This document shows, piece after piece, positions 33,664 through 43,300 of a stretch of DNA of 64,000 nucleotides. Made by a program: the position numbers and the translations under genes. This DNA is from Modestobacter sp. VKM Ac-2984 (lineage in GTDB: Bacteria > Actinomycetota > Actinomycetes > Mycobacteriales > Geodermatophilaceae). The DNA is taken from positions 1 through 64,000 of the forward strand of contig NZ_JAPVBJ010000012.1 in assembly GCF_026967985.1 (NCBI RefSeq). Direction: 5' to 3'. Within the stretch, counting starts at the first letter, position 1. The number at the start of each line of letters is the position of its first letter. The notes beneath the pieces are model-generated. The model was given only the letters and a program-made list of their open reading frames with translations, was not told the DNA's origin and ran no database searches.

Positions 33664-34938
33664 ATGGGACGGTCGTTGCGGATTGCACTGCTGTCCTACC
33701 GCAGCAAGCCGCACAGCGGCGGGCAGGGCGTCTACGTCCGGGCCCTGTCCCGGGAGCTGTGCGAGCTGGGACACCGGGTCGAGGTGCTCAGCGGGCAGCC
33801 CTACCCCGAGCTGGCCGACGGCGTGCCGCTCACCCGGGTGCCCAGCCTGGACCTCTACCGCGAGCCCGACCCGTTCCGGACGCCGCGGCCCAGCGAGTTC
33901 ACCAGCCCGATCGACGTGGCCGAGTGGCTGGCCATGTGCACGGCGGGCTTCCCCGAGCCGCTCACCTTCAGCCTGCGTGCCGCCCGGGTGCTGGGGCGCC
34001 GCACCACGGAGTTCGACCTGGTGCACGACAACCAGTCGCTGGGCTACGGGCTGCTGCAGCTGCGCCGCCGGGGGCTGCCGACCGTCGCCACGGTGCACCA
34101 CCCGGTCGCCATCGACCGCGACCTCGAGCTCGCCGCGGAGACCCGGCTGCGCCGGCGGCTGACGCTGCGTCGCTGGTACGGGTTCACCACCATGCAGGCC
34201 CGGGTCGCTCAGCGGCTCGACGGCCTGACCACCGTCTCCGACAGCTCCTGCCGGGACATCACCCGGCACATGGGCGTCCCGGCTGCCGGCATCGAGGTCA
34301 TCCCGGTCGGCATCGACCCGGAGGTGTTCCGACCGCCGGCGGAGCCGGCTGCCCGGGAGACCGCCCGGATCGTGGTGACGACCAGCGCCGACGTCCCGCT
34401 GAAGGGCCTGGTCCACCTGCTGGAGGCGCTGGCCAAGCTGCGCACGGAACAGGACGTGCGTCTCACCGTGATCGGCACGGCCCGTCCCGGCGGTCCCGCG
34501 GCCGAGGCGCTGGACCGGCTGAGCCTGGCCGACGCGGCGCACTTCACCGGTTCGATCCCGACCGAGGAGCTGGTCCGGCTGCTGCAGACCGCCACCGTGG
34601 TGGCCGTCCCGTCGCTGTACGAGGGGTTCTCGCTGCCGGCGGTGGAGGCGATGGCCTGCGGCACGCCGCTGGTCACGACCGACGCGGGTGCCCTGCCGGA
34701 GGTCGTCGGCTCGCACGCCGGGGTGCAGGTGCCCGCGGGCGACGTCGGCCGCCTGGCCGAGGCGCTGCGGCTGGTCCTGGACCGCGCGTCGCTGCGGGAC
34801 CAGCTGGGCCGGGCGGGGCGGGCCCGGGTGCTCAGCTCCTACACCTGGCGGCGCACCGCCGAGCGCACGGCCGAGTGGTACGGCGAGGTGCTGGACCGCC
34901 GGGCGGCCACCGACACCCCGGGGAGCGGCCGGTGCTGA
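33664..34938 (+). CDS. glycosyltransferase family 4
   Basis: 424 aa. An N-terminal Rossmann half begins RIALLSYRSKPHSGGQGVYV (glycine-rich acceptor loop), and the donor-binding half has TTSADVPLKGLVHLLEALAK and LYEGFSLPAVEAMACGTPLV, the GT4 E-x7-E pattern. GT4 enzymes retain the anomeric configuration when moving sugars from nucleotide donors to glycans, lipids or small molecules. Its stop overlaps the next start by 7 bp, and it leads a five-gene operon with a methyltransferase, a cyclase-like protein and two GT2 enzymes. Substrate unknown. Confidence 0.9.
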   Translation: MGRSLRIALLSYRSKPHSGGQGVYVRALSRELCELGHRVEVLSGQPYPELADGVPLTRVPSLDLYREPDPFRTPRPSEFTSPIDVAEWLAMCTAGFPEPLTFSLRAARVLGRRTTEFDLVHDNQSLGYGLLQLRRRGLPTVATVHHPVAIDRDLELAAETRLRRRLTLRRWYGFTTMQARVAQRLDGLTTVSDSSCRDITRHMGVPAAGIEVIPVGIDPEVFRPPAEPAARETARIVVTTSADVPLKGLVHLLEALAKLRTEQDVRLTVIGTARPGGPAAEALDRLSLADAAHFTGSIPTEELVRLLQTATVVAVPSLYEGFSLPAVEAMACGTPLVTTDAGALPEVVGSHAGVQVPAGDVGRLAEALRLVLDRASLRDQLGRAGRARVLSSYTWRRTAERTAEWYGEVLDRRAATDTPGSGRC

Positions 34939-35705
34939 CCGTCGACTACGACCTGCTCGACGTCCGGCCGGGCATGCGGGTCCTGGACCTGGGGTGCGGC
35001 GAGGGCCGACACGCGTTCGAGGCCTACCGGCGCGGGGCGTCGGTGCTCGCGGTCGACTGGGGGCAGCAGGAGGTGGCCACCACCGCCGAGTGGCTGGGTG
35101 CGATCGCTGCCGCCGGCGAGGCACCGGCGGGTGCGTCGGCCGGGGTGGCGCGCGGCGACCTGCGTGCCCTGCCGGTGCCCGATGCGAGCGTCGACCGGGT
35201 GATCGCCTCGGAGGTGCTCGAGCACATCGTCGACGACCGCACGGCCCTGGCCGAGATCGCCCGGGTGCTCAAGCCCGGTGGGCGGGTCGCCGTCAGCGTG
35301 CCCCGGTACGGCCCCGAGCGGATCTGCTGGGCGCTGTCGGACAGCTACCACGCCAACGAGGGCGGCCACATCCGCATCTACCGGGGTGACCAGCTGTGGG
35401 AACGGCTCGCCGCCGCCGGGCTGCGACCGACCGACACCCACCACGCCCACGCCCTGCACGCCCCGTTCTGGTGGCTCAAGTGCGCGGTCGGGGTCGACCG
35501 GGACACCGCACTGGTCCGCGCCTACCACCGGCTGCTGGTCTGGGACCTCATGCACCGCCCCTGGCTGACCCGCACCGCCGAGCGGCTGCTGGACCCGGTG
35601 TTCGGCAAGAGCCTGGTGCTCTACGCCGACAAGCCGGCGTCCACCGCCGGCGAGACGGCTGCAGGTGGGACGGCCGCCGCCGACGGGGCCCTCGCGAGTG
35701 CCTGA
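34932..35705 (+). CDS. class I SAM-dependent methyltransferase
   Basis: 257 aa from a GTG at 34932 overlapping the GT4 gene. SAM-binding motif I is MRVLDLGCGEGRHAFEA; a motif II Asp (VLAVDWG) and VIASEVLEHIVDDR with RVLKPGGRVAVSVPRYGPE complete the Methyltransf_11 pattern. The C-terminal half (HAPFWWLKCAVGVDRD, LLVWDLMHRPWLTRTAERLL) is aromatic-rich and could bind a lipid or cyclic substrate. Tight coupling to the GT4 and cyclase-like genes indicates a shared pathway. The last 20 residues are Ala/Gly/Thr-rich and poorly conserved in appearance. Confidence 0.9.
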   Translation: MLTVDYDLLDVRPGMRVLDLGCGEGRHAFEAYRRGASVLAVDWGQQEVATTAEWLGAIAAAGEAPAGASAGVARGDLRALPVPDASVDRVIASEVLEHIVDDRTALAEIARVLKPGGRVAVSVPRYGPERICWALSDSYHANEGGHIRIYRGDQLWERLAAAGLRPTDTHHAHALHAPFWWLKCAVGVDRDTALVRAYHRLLVWDLMHRPWLTRTAERLLDPVFGKSLVLYADKPASTAGETAAGGTAAADGALASA

Positions 35706-36756
35706 GGCCGCACCGGCGCTGCCCGAGGTCCCCGGCGTGCTCACCGCCGACCAGGTGCGCCAGACCGTGGCGGCGATCGCCGCCGAGCAGTCCGCCGACG
35801 GTGCCCTGCCCTGGTTCTGCGGTGGCCAGCTGGACGCCTGGGACTCCGTCGAGGCGGCGATGGCGCTGGACGTCGGCGGGGAGCACGACCGGGCCGTCGC
35901 CGCCTACGCCTGGCTGGCCGGGCGACAGCGCGCCGACGGCTCCTGGGCCGCGGAGTACCGGGACGGCGCCGCCACGGACCCCGGGGCGGAGAGCAACCAC
36001 GCCGGCTACCTCGCCGTGGGCCTCTGGCACTCCTGGCTGAGCACCGGCGACGCCGGGGTGGTCGACCGGCTGTGGCCCACGGTGCGCCGGGCACTCGACC
36101 TCGTGACGAGGATGCAGCTGGCCGACGGGGCGATCGGCTGGGCGCTGCGCCCGGACGGCACACCCGACGACACGGCGCTGCTCACCGGGAACGCGAGCCT
36201 GTTCCAGGCGCTGCGTGCCGGGATCGCCCTGGCCGACCTGGTCGGTGCGGCCCAGCCGGACTGGGAGCTGGCCGCCGCCGACCTCGGCCGGGCGCTGCGG
36301 GACCGGCCCGAAGCGTTCGCCGACCGGTCGCGGTACTCGATGGACTGGTACTACCCGGTGCTGGCCGGTGCGCTCACCGGCGTGGCGGCCGAGGCCCGGC
36401 TGGCCGCGGGCTGGGACACCTTTGTCGTCCCCGGGCTGGGGGTGCGGTGCGTCGCCGACCGGCCGTGGGTGACCGGCGCGGAGACCTGCGAGCTGGCGCT
36501 GGCGCTGGCCGCGGCCGGCCGGCCGGCCGACGCGATCGAGCAGCTGGCCGCCATGCAGCACCTGCGGGCCGAGGACGGCTCGTACTGGACCGGCCTGGTG
36601 TACGCCGACGACGCCCGCTGGCCGGTCGAGCGCACCACCTGGACGGCGGCGGCGGTGGTGCTGGCCGCGGACGCCATCGCCGGCACCGGCCCGGCCGCCG
36701 CGCTGTTCGCCGACCCGGCCGCGCTGGACCGGTCCGTGACGGAGGCGCTGCGTTGA
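35698..36756 (+). CDS. prenyltransferase/squalene-cyclase-like alpha-alpha barrel protein
   Basis: 352 aa from a GTG at 35698 overlapping the methyltransferase stop. Repeated helical hairpins with QSADGALPWFCGGQLDAWDS, QRADGSWAAEYRDG, MQLADGAIGWALRPDG and LRAEDGSYWTGLVY are the QW-like repeats of the terpenoid cyclase/prenyltransferase fold. It is about half the length of squalene-hopene cyclase and lacks a DxDD motif, so cyclase chemistry is doubtful. It may bind a polyprenyl or steroid-like group or be non-catalytic. Located in the middle of the glycosyltransferase operon. Confidence 0.8.
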   Translation: MPEAAPALPEVPGVLTADQVRQTVAAIAAEQSADGALPWFCGGQLDAWDSVEAAMALDVGGEHDRAVAAYAWLAGRQRADGSWAAEYRDGAATDPGAESNHAGYLAVGLWHSWLSTGDAGVVDRLWPTVRRALDLVTRMQLADGAIGWALRPDGTPDDTALLTGNASLFQALRAGIALADLVGAAQPDWELAAADLGRALRDRPEAFADRSRYSMDWYYPVLAGALTGVAAEARLAAGWDTFVVPGLGVRCVADRPWVTGAETCELALALAAAGRPADAIEQLAAMQHLRAEDGSYWTGLVYADDARWPVERTTWTAAAVVLAADAIAGTGPAAALFADPAALDRSVTEALR

Positions 36757-36773
36757 CGCCTCGCCCGGTCGGG

Positions 36774-36779
36774 CACGAT
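36774..36779 (+). promoter_or_regulatory. -10-like hexamer CACGAT before the first GT2 gene
   Basis: CACGAT, 6 nt, GTG at 36786. It may be an internal promoter, or the gene may be read from a TTG at 36753 with GGAGG 7 nt upstream. Confidence 0.35.
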
Positions 36780-36785
36780 CACCAG

Positions 36786-37643
36786 GTGCACACAGACCTC
36801 AGCAGCAGCGCCTCCGCGGTGACCTGCGTGGTCGCCAGCCGCAACCGCCGCGACGACCTGCTGGCCAGCCTCCCCCGGCACGAGGCGCCGGTGGTGCTGG
36901 TCGACAACGCCTCCACCGACGACACGGTGGCCGCGGTCCGGGCCGCGCACCCGGAGGTCACCGTCGTGCCCCTGGAGCGCAACACCGGCGCCGTCGCCCG
37001 CACCCTCGGCGTCGCCCGCGCGGGCACGCCGTTCGTGGCCTTCACCGACGACGACTCCTGGTGGGCGCCGGGCGACCTGGCGCGCGGGGTCGAGATCATG
37101 CGCGCGCACCCGCGGCTGGGGCTGCTGGCCGCCCGGATCCTGGTGGGCTCCGCCGAGGAGCTCGACCCCGTCTGCACCGAGATGGCCGACAGCCCGCTGG
37201 GCACCGAGCCCGACCTGCCGGGCCCGTCGCTGCTCGGGTTCGTCGCCTGCGCCGCACTGGTGCGCACCGAGGCGTTCACCGCCGTCGGCGGCTTCGACCG
37301 GGTCGTGCGCTTCCCCGGCGAGGAGGAGCGGCTGGCGCTGGACCTGGCCGCGGCCGGCTGGGGGCTGGCCTACGTCGACGAGGTCACCGTGCACCACCAC
37401 CCCTCCACCCACCGGGAGGCCAGCAGCGCCCGGCAGGCGGGCATCTGGCGCAGCCGGGTCCTCACCGCCCTCATGCGCTACCCGCTCCGCGACGTCGCCG
37501 GCCAGCTGGTCCGGGTGGTGCGCGCCGGACGCCCGGGCTGGCGGGGACTCGCCGGGGCGGTCCCCCGGGTCCCCGCCGCCCTGCGGAACCGGCGGGTGCT
37601 CCCCCGGCACGTGATGGCCGGGGTCCGGGAGCTGGGGGCATGA
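36786..37643 (+). CDS. glycosyltransferase family 2 (first of two)
   Basis: 285 aa from the GTG at 36786. An alternative TTG at 36753 overlaps the previous stop (TTGA), has a good ribosome binding site and would add 11 residues. GT2 features: TCVVASRNRRDDLLASLP, VVLVDNASTDDTVAAVRA (nucleotide-binding Asp), FVAFTDDDSWWAPGDL (DxD metal motif) and GGFDRVVRFPGEEERLALDL with ED-type catalytic acid. The C-terminal region is basic and amphipathic. It adds a sugar with inversion. The following gene encodes a close relative. Confidence 0.88.
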   Translation: MHTDLSSSASAVTCVVASRNRRDDLLASLPRHEAPVVLVDNASTDDTVAAVRAAHPEVTVVPLERNTGAVARTLGVARAGTPFVAFTDDDSWWAPGDLARGVEIMRAHPRLGLLAARILVGSAEELDPVCTEMADSPLGTEPDLPGPSLLGFVACAALVRTEAFTAVGGFDRVVRFPGEEERLALDLAAAGWGLAYVDEVTVHHHPSTHREASSARQAGIWRSRVLTALMRYPLRDVAGQLVRVVRAGRPGWRGLAGAVPRVPAALRNRRVLPRHVMAGVRELGA

Positions 37644-38566
37644 CGAGCGGAGCTGCGGCCGCAGCCGGCGGCCCCGACCCACGCGTCGCCGTCGTCGTGA
37701 TCACCCACGACCGCCGGGACGAGCTGCTGCTGGCGCTGTCCCGGCTGCGGGAGCTGCCCGAGCAGCCGCAGGTGGTCGTCGTCGACAACGGCTCGACCGA
37801 CGGCACCGCCGAGGCGGTCCGCACCCGACACCCCTGGGTCGAGCTGATCGCCAGCCCGGAGAACCTGGGCGCGGTCGGCCGCAACCTGGGCGTGGCCCGG
37901 CTGGACACCCCCTACGTCGCCTTCTGCGATGACGACACCTGGTGGGACCCGGGTTCGCTGCGCGCCGCCGCCGACGCGCTCGAGGCCCACCCCCGGCTGG
38001 CCGTCGTCACCGCCCGGATCCTGGTCGAGCCCGGCGGCGTCGAGGACCCGATCGTCGCCGAGCTGCGCGACTCCCCGGTCGTCGGCGCCGACTGGCTGCC
38101 CGGGCCCGCGCTGGGCAGCTTCCTGGCCGGTGCCAGCGTGCTGCGACGGGAGGCGTTCACCGAGGTCGGCGGCTTCTCCGAACGGCTGTGGCTGGGCGGG
38201 GAGGAGGAGCTCATGGCCGGTGACCTGGCCGCGGCGGACTGGGAGCTCTGCTACCTGCCGACGATCGCCATCCACCACCAGGCCAGCACCGCCCGCGACC
38301 CGCACCAGCGCAGGCAGGACGGCATCCGCAACACGCTGTGGACGACGTGGCTGCGCCGGCCGTTCCGGCCCGCGCTGCGCCGCACCGTGCACCTGCTGCG
38401 CACCGTCCCGCGCGACCGGGTGACCGCCCGGGGGCTGCTCGCCGCCGTCCGTGGGCTGCCCTGGGTGCTGCGCGAGCGACGGGTCCTCCCCCCGCACGCG
38501 GAGGCGCGGTTCGCCGCCCTGGAGCACGCCCAGCGCAGCTCCACCGCCCGCCGCTACGTGAGCTGA
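37640..38566 (+). CDS. glycosyltransferase family 2 (second of two)
   Basis: 308 aa from the ATG at 37640, overlapping the previous stop by ATGA. Motifs parallel the preceding gene: VAVVVITHDRRDELLLALSR, VVVVDNGSTDGTAEAVR, YVAFCDDDTWWDPGSL and GGFSERLWLGGEEELMAGDL. The two proteins are clearly paralogues from a tandem duplication, so they may add two sugars in turn. It ends the operon; the next gene converges 16 bp away. Acceptor and sugar are unknown. Confidence 0.9.
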   Translation: MTSGAAAAAGGPDPRVAVVVITHDRRDELLLALSRLRELPEQPQVVVVDNGSTDGTAEAVRTRHPWVELIASPENLGAVGRNLGVARLDTPYVAFCDDDTWWDPGSLRAAADALEAHPRLAVVTARILVEPGGVEDPIVAELRDSPVVGADWLPGPALGSFLAGASVLRREAFTEVGGFSERLWLGGEEELMAGDLAAADWELCYLPTIAIHHQASTARDPHQRRQDGIRNTLWTTWLRRPFRPALRRTVHLLRTVPRDRVTARGLLAAVRGLPWVLRERRVLPPHAEARFAALEHAQRSSTARRYVS

Positions 38567-38582
38567 GCGGCGCCCCGGCCGT

Positions 38583-39191
38583 TCAGCTCTGCCGGGCCGG
38601 TGCGGCCTCGGGCTGCTGGTCCTCCGGGGAGCCGCGCCGGGAGACGAGGTAGAAGGCGGCCAGCACGCCGACGAGGACGACCACGACCACGGCCGTCCTC
38701 GCCGACGACCACGACGGCATGGCCGGGTCGACGACGTCGGTGGACTGCAGCCCGTCGGCCAGCGCCACCACCGCGCCGGACCAGTCACCCTCGACGATCG
38801 CGGGCTCGACGTCCTCGCTCATCAGGGCCTCGACGGCGTCCGGCTGCAACGTCGACGCGTCCCCGACCCACCACTCGTACTCGGCCTCGTCGGTCGCGAC
38901 GGCCAGCAGCACCTCCTCGTCGCCGAGCTCGGACTCCGTCGCGGTCAGCTCGGCCCAGTCGGCGTCGTCCTCCTCGCCGTCGAAGGAGGGGACGAAGACG
39001 ACGGACAGTTCGATCCCGGTCTGGGAGACCAGTTCGGCCACGGCGTCCTCGGCCGCCGCGGCGTCCGCCCCCAGCACGCCGGCCTCGTCGGTGATCGGTG
39101 CGTCGAGCGCGACCGGCTGCGCTGCCATCGCCGTCCCTGCGGGCAGCAGCCCGGCGATCAGGAGGACCAACAACGCGATTCGCGTGCGCAC
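38583..39191 (-). CDS. TPM-domain membrane-anchored protein
   Basis: About 202 aa from a GTG at 39191, with GAGG 8 nt upstream; the GTG at 39197 is an alternative. A signal peptide (RIALLVLLIAGLLPAGTAMA) precedes a TPM domain (PITDEAGVLGADAAAAEDAV, ELSVVFVPSFDGEEDDADW, EVLLAVATDEAEYEWWVGD), and a C-terminal membrane helix (TAVVVVVLVGVLAAFYLVS) ends the protein. TPM domains occur in YgcG and thylakoid Psb32-type proteins and are linked to acid phosphatase or photosystem repair; bacterial roles are unclear. The domain faces outside. Confidence 0.85.
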   Translation of the reverse strand: MRTRIALLVLLIAGLLPAGTAMAAQPVALDAPITDEAGVLGADAAAAEDAVAELVSQTGIELSVVFVPSFDGEEDDADWAELTATESELGDEEVLLAVATDEAEYEWWVGDASTLQPDAVEALMSEDVEPAIVEGDWSGAVVALADGLQSTDVVDPAMPSWSSARTAVVVVVLVGVLAAFYLVSRRGSPEDQQPEAAPARQS

Positions 39192-39359
39192 ACACACTTC
39201 CTCTGGATAGACGGCCGGACGTCCTCGGTGGGGCGACGGCTCTGGCGCGGCCCGGGCGCGGGGGTGGCCGAACAGATCGCGCACCTCGTGGCGAGCATGT
39301 TCGCCGATGAGGTGCGCCGCACCGGGGAACAGACCATTCTGCCGACACGCGGGTTGGCC

Positions 39360-39416
39360 ACGCAATTGCGTCAGGGACCGCTCACAGATGGTGAGCACAA
39401 TGGCAGAAGAATTGTG
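39360..39416. other. A+T-richer interval with three dyads between the PPTase and TPM genes
   Basis: ACGCAATTGCGT (39360-39371) is a perfect palindrome. GCTCAC/GTGAGC (39380-39385, 39391-39396) and CACAAT/ATTGTG (39396-39401, 39411-39416) are perfect stems. They follow the PPTase stop (39424 side), so they may end its transcript or carry TPM gene control; I cannot separate these. Nothing else is visible in 39192-39423. Confidence 0.4.
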
Positions 39417-39423
39417 TCGCCGT

Positions 39424-40146
39424 TCACTCAGCGCCCGGTTGCGCGCCAGCGGCGGCCAGGTCGGGCAGCGCACGGACGACCGGTGCGCTCCCACCGGCGA
39501 CCGCGACCAGGACCCGCCGCGCCGGGTCGCACCAGTCGGTGAGGTACAGCCCGCGGTACCGGCTCACCGCCCGCCCAGCCCGGTCGCGGCGCTCGGTCAG
39601 CCGGGACAGGTCGACCCGCCCCATCCCGGCCAGCGTCGTCGTCCCGGTCTTCACCAGGCACTCCTTGCGCGCCCAGTGCCGGAGGGCGAGCAGCGGCGGG
39701 TCCACCGCCGACCGCACCTGTTGCTGCTCGGCGGGGGCCAGCCCGGGGAACCGTCCGGCTGCCTGACCCTCCGCCGGGAACTCCTCGACGTCCACGCCCA
39801 CCGGGCGCCAGGCGGCGGCGGCGACCACCGCACCCCGGCTGTGGGACCAGCTGACGTGCACGTCGGGGAGGTCCACGAGGGTCGGGCGCCCGTGCCCCGC
39901 CGTCCTGCAGTCGGTGCACCACTGGTGCACCGCCAGGTCGATGAGGGGCCGTCCGGTCAGCGCCGCAGCGCACCGGCGCACGAGCAGGTGCGCGGCGACG
40001 TAGGCGGCCCGGTCCGCGGGGTCCTCCAGCGCGGCGCTGCGCGCCCGTTCGGCAGCGCCGAGCAGGCCGACGTCGGCGCCGGCGAGGACCTCGTCCGGGC
40101 TGGCCACCACGACCAACGGCGCTCGACGCAGGCCCGTGCGCACCAT
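39424..40146 (-). CDS. 4'-phosphopantetheinyl transferase (Sfp type)
   Basis: 240 aa from the ATG at 40146, with GGAGG 6 nt upstream. The two superfamily motifs are present: PVGVDVEEF (Mg-binding Asp/Glu) and WARKECLVKTG (W-x3-KE-x3-K), preceded by VHVSWSHSRGAVV. The enzyme attaches the phosphopantetheine arm of CoA to a conserved serine of carrier domains. It diverges from the Pls-type synthetase gene, whose carrier domain (Ser587) is the obvious client; other carrier proteins are possible. Confidence 0.9.
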   Translation of the reverse strand: MVRTGLRRAPLVVVASPDEVLAGADVGLLGAAERARSAALEDPADRAAYVAAHLLVRRCAAALTGRPLIDLAVHQWCTDCRTAGHGRPTLVDLPDVHVSWSHSRGAVVAAAAWRPVGVDVEEFPAEGQAAGRFPGLAPAEQQQVRSAVDPPLLALRHWARKECLVKTGTTTLAGMGRVDLSRLTERRDRAGRAVSRYRGLYLTDWCDPARRVLVAVAGGSAPVVRALPDLAAAGAQPGAE

Positions 40147-40392
40147 CCCAGCCCTCCGATCTCCTTGCCAGGGCCGCCAGCACGACCCCTCACTCACCGG
40201 AGTCGGTTGACCGCAATGGGAATTTGTTCGCGTCTCTGTGTTTGGAAATTCCTCGACGGAGAGCACCCATTCGAACACAGTGCGTGAAAGTTGAACAAAG
40301 AACTGTGAGTTCACCCAGAACGGGTGGCATGACCCCGTGTTTCTCCTTAGCGTCGGTCGCAATTCCTGATTGTCAACTGTGAGAGCGAGTTC
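40147..40392. promoter_or_regulatory. A+T-rich divergent promoter region of the NRPS and PPTase genes
   Basis: About half A+T by my count over 40201-40392, against roughly a quarter in coding DNA around it. It has CACAGT/ACTGTG (40276-40281, 40302-40307) enclosing AGTT/AACT, and CACCC-N5-GGGTG (40312-40326). A TTGACC at 40207 could be a -35. The pattern suggests a regulated promoter. Confidence 0.55.
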
Positions 40393-43300
40393 ATGTCGAC
40401 GGAGAGCGAGAGCCAGGACTTCATCCCGGGCTTCACCACCCCCAGGGACCCGGGGGTCGACTCCGCGACCCGACGCTTCTCCTTCTCCCAGAACGTCGCG
40501 GGTGTCCCGCCTCGAGCGCAGCAGGACACCACCCGGCTGTCCCAGTTCTTCGAGCGGACGTGCGACGAGCACCCCTCGGCGACGGCGCTGGAGTGCGACG
40601 GCGAGCGACTGAGCTACGCCGACCTCGACCAGCGGGCCAACCGCCTGGCGCACCACCTGCTGGGGCTCGGCATCCGGTCCGGGGCCCGGGTCGGGATCCT
40701 GCTGGACCGCTCGGTGAACACCTACGTCGCCCTGCTCGCGGTGACGAAGACGGAAGCGACCTTCGTCCCGATCGACCCGGCGGCCCCGGCAGACCGGGTG
40801 CAGTTCCAGGCCGAGGACTCCGATCTCGCGCTGGTGGTCACCACCACCTCGTTCGCCGCGACCTGCAGCGGGCTCCCCTGCCCGCCGCTCTTCCTGGACG
40901 AGCTGGGCGGCGACCTCGCGGCCGCCCCGAGCTGGCGCCCTGACCTGGAGACCGGCGGCGACCCGGTCTGCTACATCATCTACACCTCGGGCTCCAGTGG
41001 CCGCCCCAAGGGCGTCGAGATCGCCCAGTCGAGCATCTGCAACTTCATCGGCATCGTGCCGGTCCTGTACGGCGTCGAGCCGACCGACCGGGTCTACCAG
41101 GGCATGACGATCGCCTTCGACTTCTCCATCGAGGAGATCTGGCCGACCTGGGCCGTGGGCGCGACCCTCGTCGCCGGCCCCACGGACGGACGCCGGGTCG
41201 GCTCGGGGCTGGCCGACTTCCTGGCCGAGCAGGAGATCACGATGATCTACTGCGTCCCCACCGTGCTGGCCACGCTGGACCGCACCCTCCCCCTGATCCG
41301 CACGGTGAACGTCGGCGGCGAGGCCTGCCCGCGGGAGCTCGTCGACCGTTGGGGCCCCGGTCGTCGCATCCTCAACACCTACGGCCCGACGGAGACCACC
41401 GTCACCTGCACGATGGCCGAGCTCTACCCCGGCAAGCCGGTGACGATCGGACGGCCGCTGCCGACCTACCGCGTCACCCTGCTGGACGACGAGCGCCGGC
41501 CGGTGGGCAACGGCGAGATCGGCGAGATCTGCGTCGGTGGCCCCGGGGTGGCACTCGGGTACGTCAACCGGCCCGACCTGACGGCCGACCGCTTCCTGCC
41601 CGACCCGCACGGCTTCCCCGGTGAGCGGCTGTACCGCACCGGTGACCTGGGGCGCTTCCTCCCCGACGGTGAGCTGGAGTACCTCGGCCGCGCGGACAGC
41701 GAGGTGAAGGTCCGCGGCCACCGCGTCGACCTCCAGGAGATCGAGGGCATGCTCCTGCAGCACGACCGGGTCACGGCCGCGGTCGTCACGCTGCTGCCGG
41801 CGCCGGAGAGCGGCGGCGAGCTCGCCGCCTACGTGATCCCCCGCCCCGGGGACGACACCGCAGACCTCGTCGCCGAGCTGCACGACCTGCTCCTGGAGCA
41901 GCTGCCGCCCTACATGGTCCCGGCCTTCCTCGACGTCGTCTCCACCATCCCGATGCTGCCGAGCGGCAAGGCCGACCGGAAGGCGCTGCCCGAGCCACAG
42001 GGCCCGCGCCTGATGCGGGACACCGGGGCGTACGTGGCCCCGGACTCCCCCACCGAGGCCTGGGTGGCCGGGATCTGGGAAGAGGCGTTCGGCCTGCCGG
42101 GCGGGTCCGTGTCGGTCGAGGCCAACTTCTTCGACGCGCTCGGTGGTCACTCGCTCCTGGCGGCGCGGATCATCTCCACGATGCGCTCCAGCGACCTGGG
42201 CGCCGGGTTGTCCATCCTCGAGCTCTACCGGCACCCGACGGTTCGCTCCCTCGCCGCACACCTGGAGGACGACGCCCGGTCCGGTGAGGCAGCCGCGGAG
42301 CCGCACCTGCGCCGCCCGGTGCAGTCCTCCCGCCGCCGGGTCGCCGCCTTCGGGTCGGCCCAGTTCGCCACCTTCTACGGCATCGTCCTGCTGTTCCTGT
42401 TCCCTGCCGCGCTGGTCTACGCGCTGAACGACGGGGAGCCCTCGGCTGCGCTGGTCGTCCAGCTGGCCTTCGCCCTGCCTGCGTTCTTCCTCCTCGTCCG
42501 CTGGGTGCTCCCGGTCGTCGGCTCACGGCTGCTGTCCCGGGGGCTGCAGCCCGGTGACCACCCGCTGTGGAGCTGGACCCACCTGCGGGTCTGGACCGTG
42601 CAGAAGCTCATGGTGATCTCCCCGCTGACGGTCCTGAGCGGATCCCCGTGGGCGGCCACCTACCTGCGGCTGGCCGGCGCACGGATCGACGACGACTGCC
42701 ACATCGGGACGTCGGAGATCAGCCTCCCGGCGATGCTGGACATCGGCCCGGGCGCGACCATCGGCTACGGCACCCAGCTGCACGGCCACCGGGTCGCCGA
42801 CGGCGTCCTCTCCCTCGGCGTCGTCTCCGTGGGTGCCCGCGCGACCCTCGGCTCGCAGTCGCTGCTGGAGGCCGGCTCGGCGGTCGAGGACGGCGGGGTC
42901 CTGCGTGAGCAGTCGCTGCTGCCCGCCGGTGAGATCGTCCCCGCCGGCGCGACCTGGGCCGGTTCACCGGCGCGGGCCTCGACCGAGCCCGCCGACCCGG
43001 TGCTCGGGTTGATGACCGGCTGCACCGCCGCGCCCACCACCTGGACGCGTCAGCTCCGGACCGGTTTCGCCGCGGGCATCACCCTCCTGGAGCTGCTGCC
43101 CTTCTTCGTGCTGCTCCCCGTGGTCGCGCTCGTCTGGTGGGTGCTGCTGACCTTCGGGCTGGGCGCTGGCCTCCTGGCCACGGCGCTCTCCGGCCCGGTC
43201 TTCGTGGCCGCCTCGTGTGCGCTCATCCTGGGCTGCCGCCGGCTGGCCCTCACGGAGACGCCGCCGGGCGTGCACCACCTGCGCTCCAAGCTGGGGCTGG

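Noticed and set aside
35698-36756. Full squalene-hopene cyclase
   Set aside because: The protein is about half the required length and lacks a DxDD catalytic motif.
41100-41410. A specificity code for the Pls-type adenylation domain
   Set aside because: By hand I read about D-F-E-C-N-G-T-V-T-K, but alignment without a structure is unreliable, so I give no substrate beyond a hint of a basic amino acid.
40147-42306. Continuation of the PPTase frame upstream over the NRPS gene
   Set aside because: Only the part from the ATG at 40146 has PPTase motifs; the extension is the antisense of the adenylation domain.
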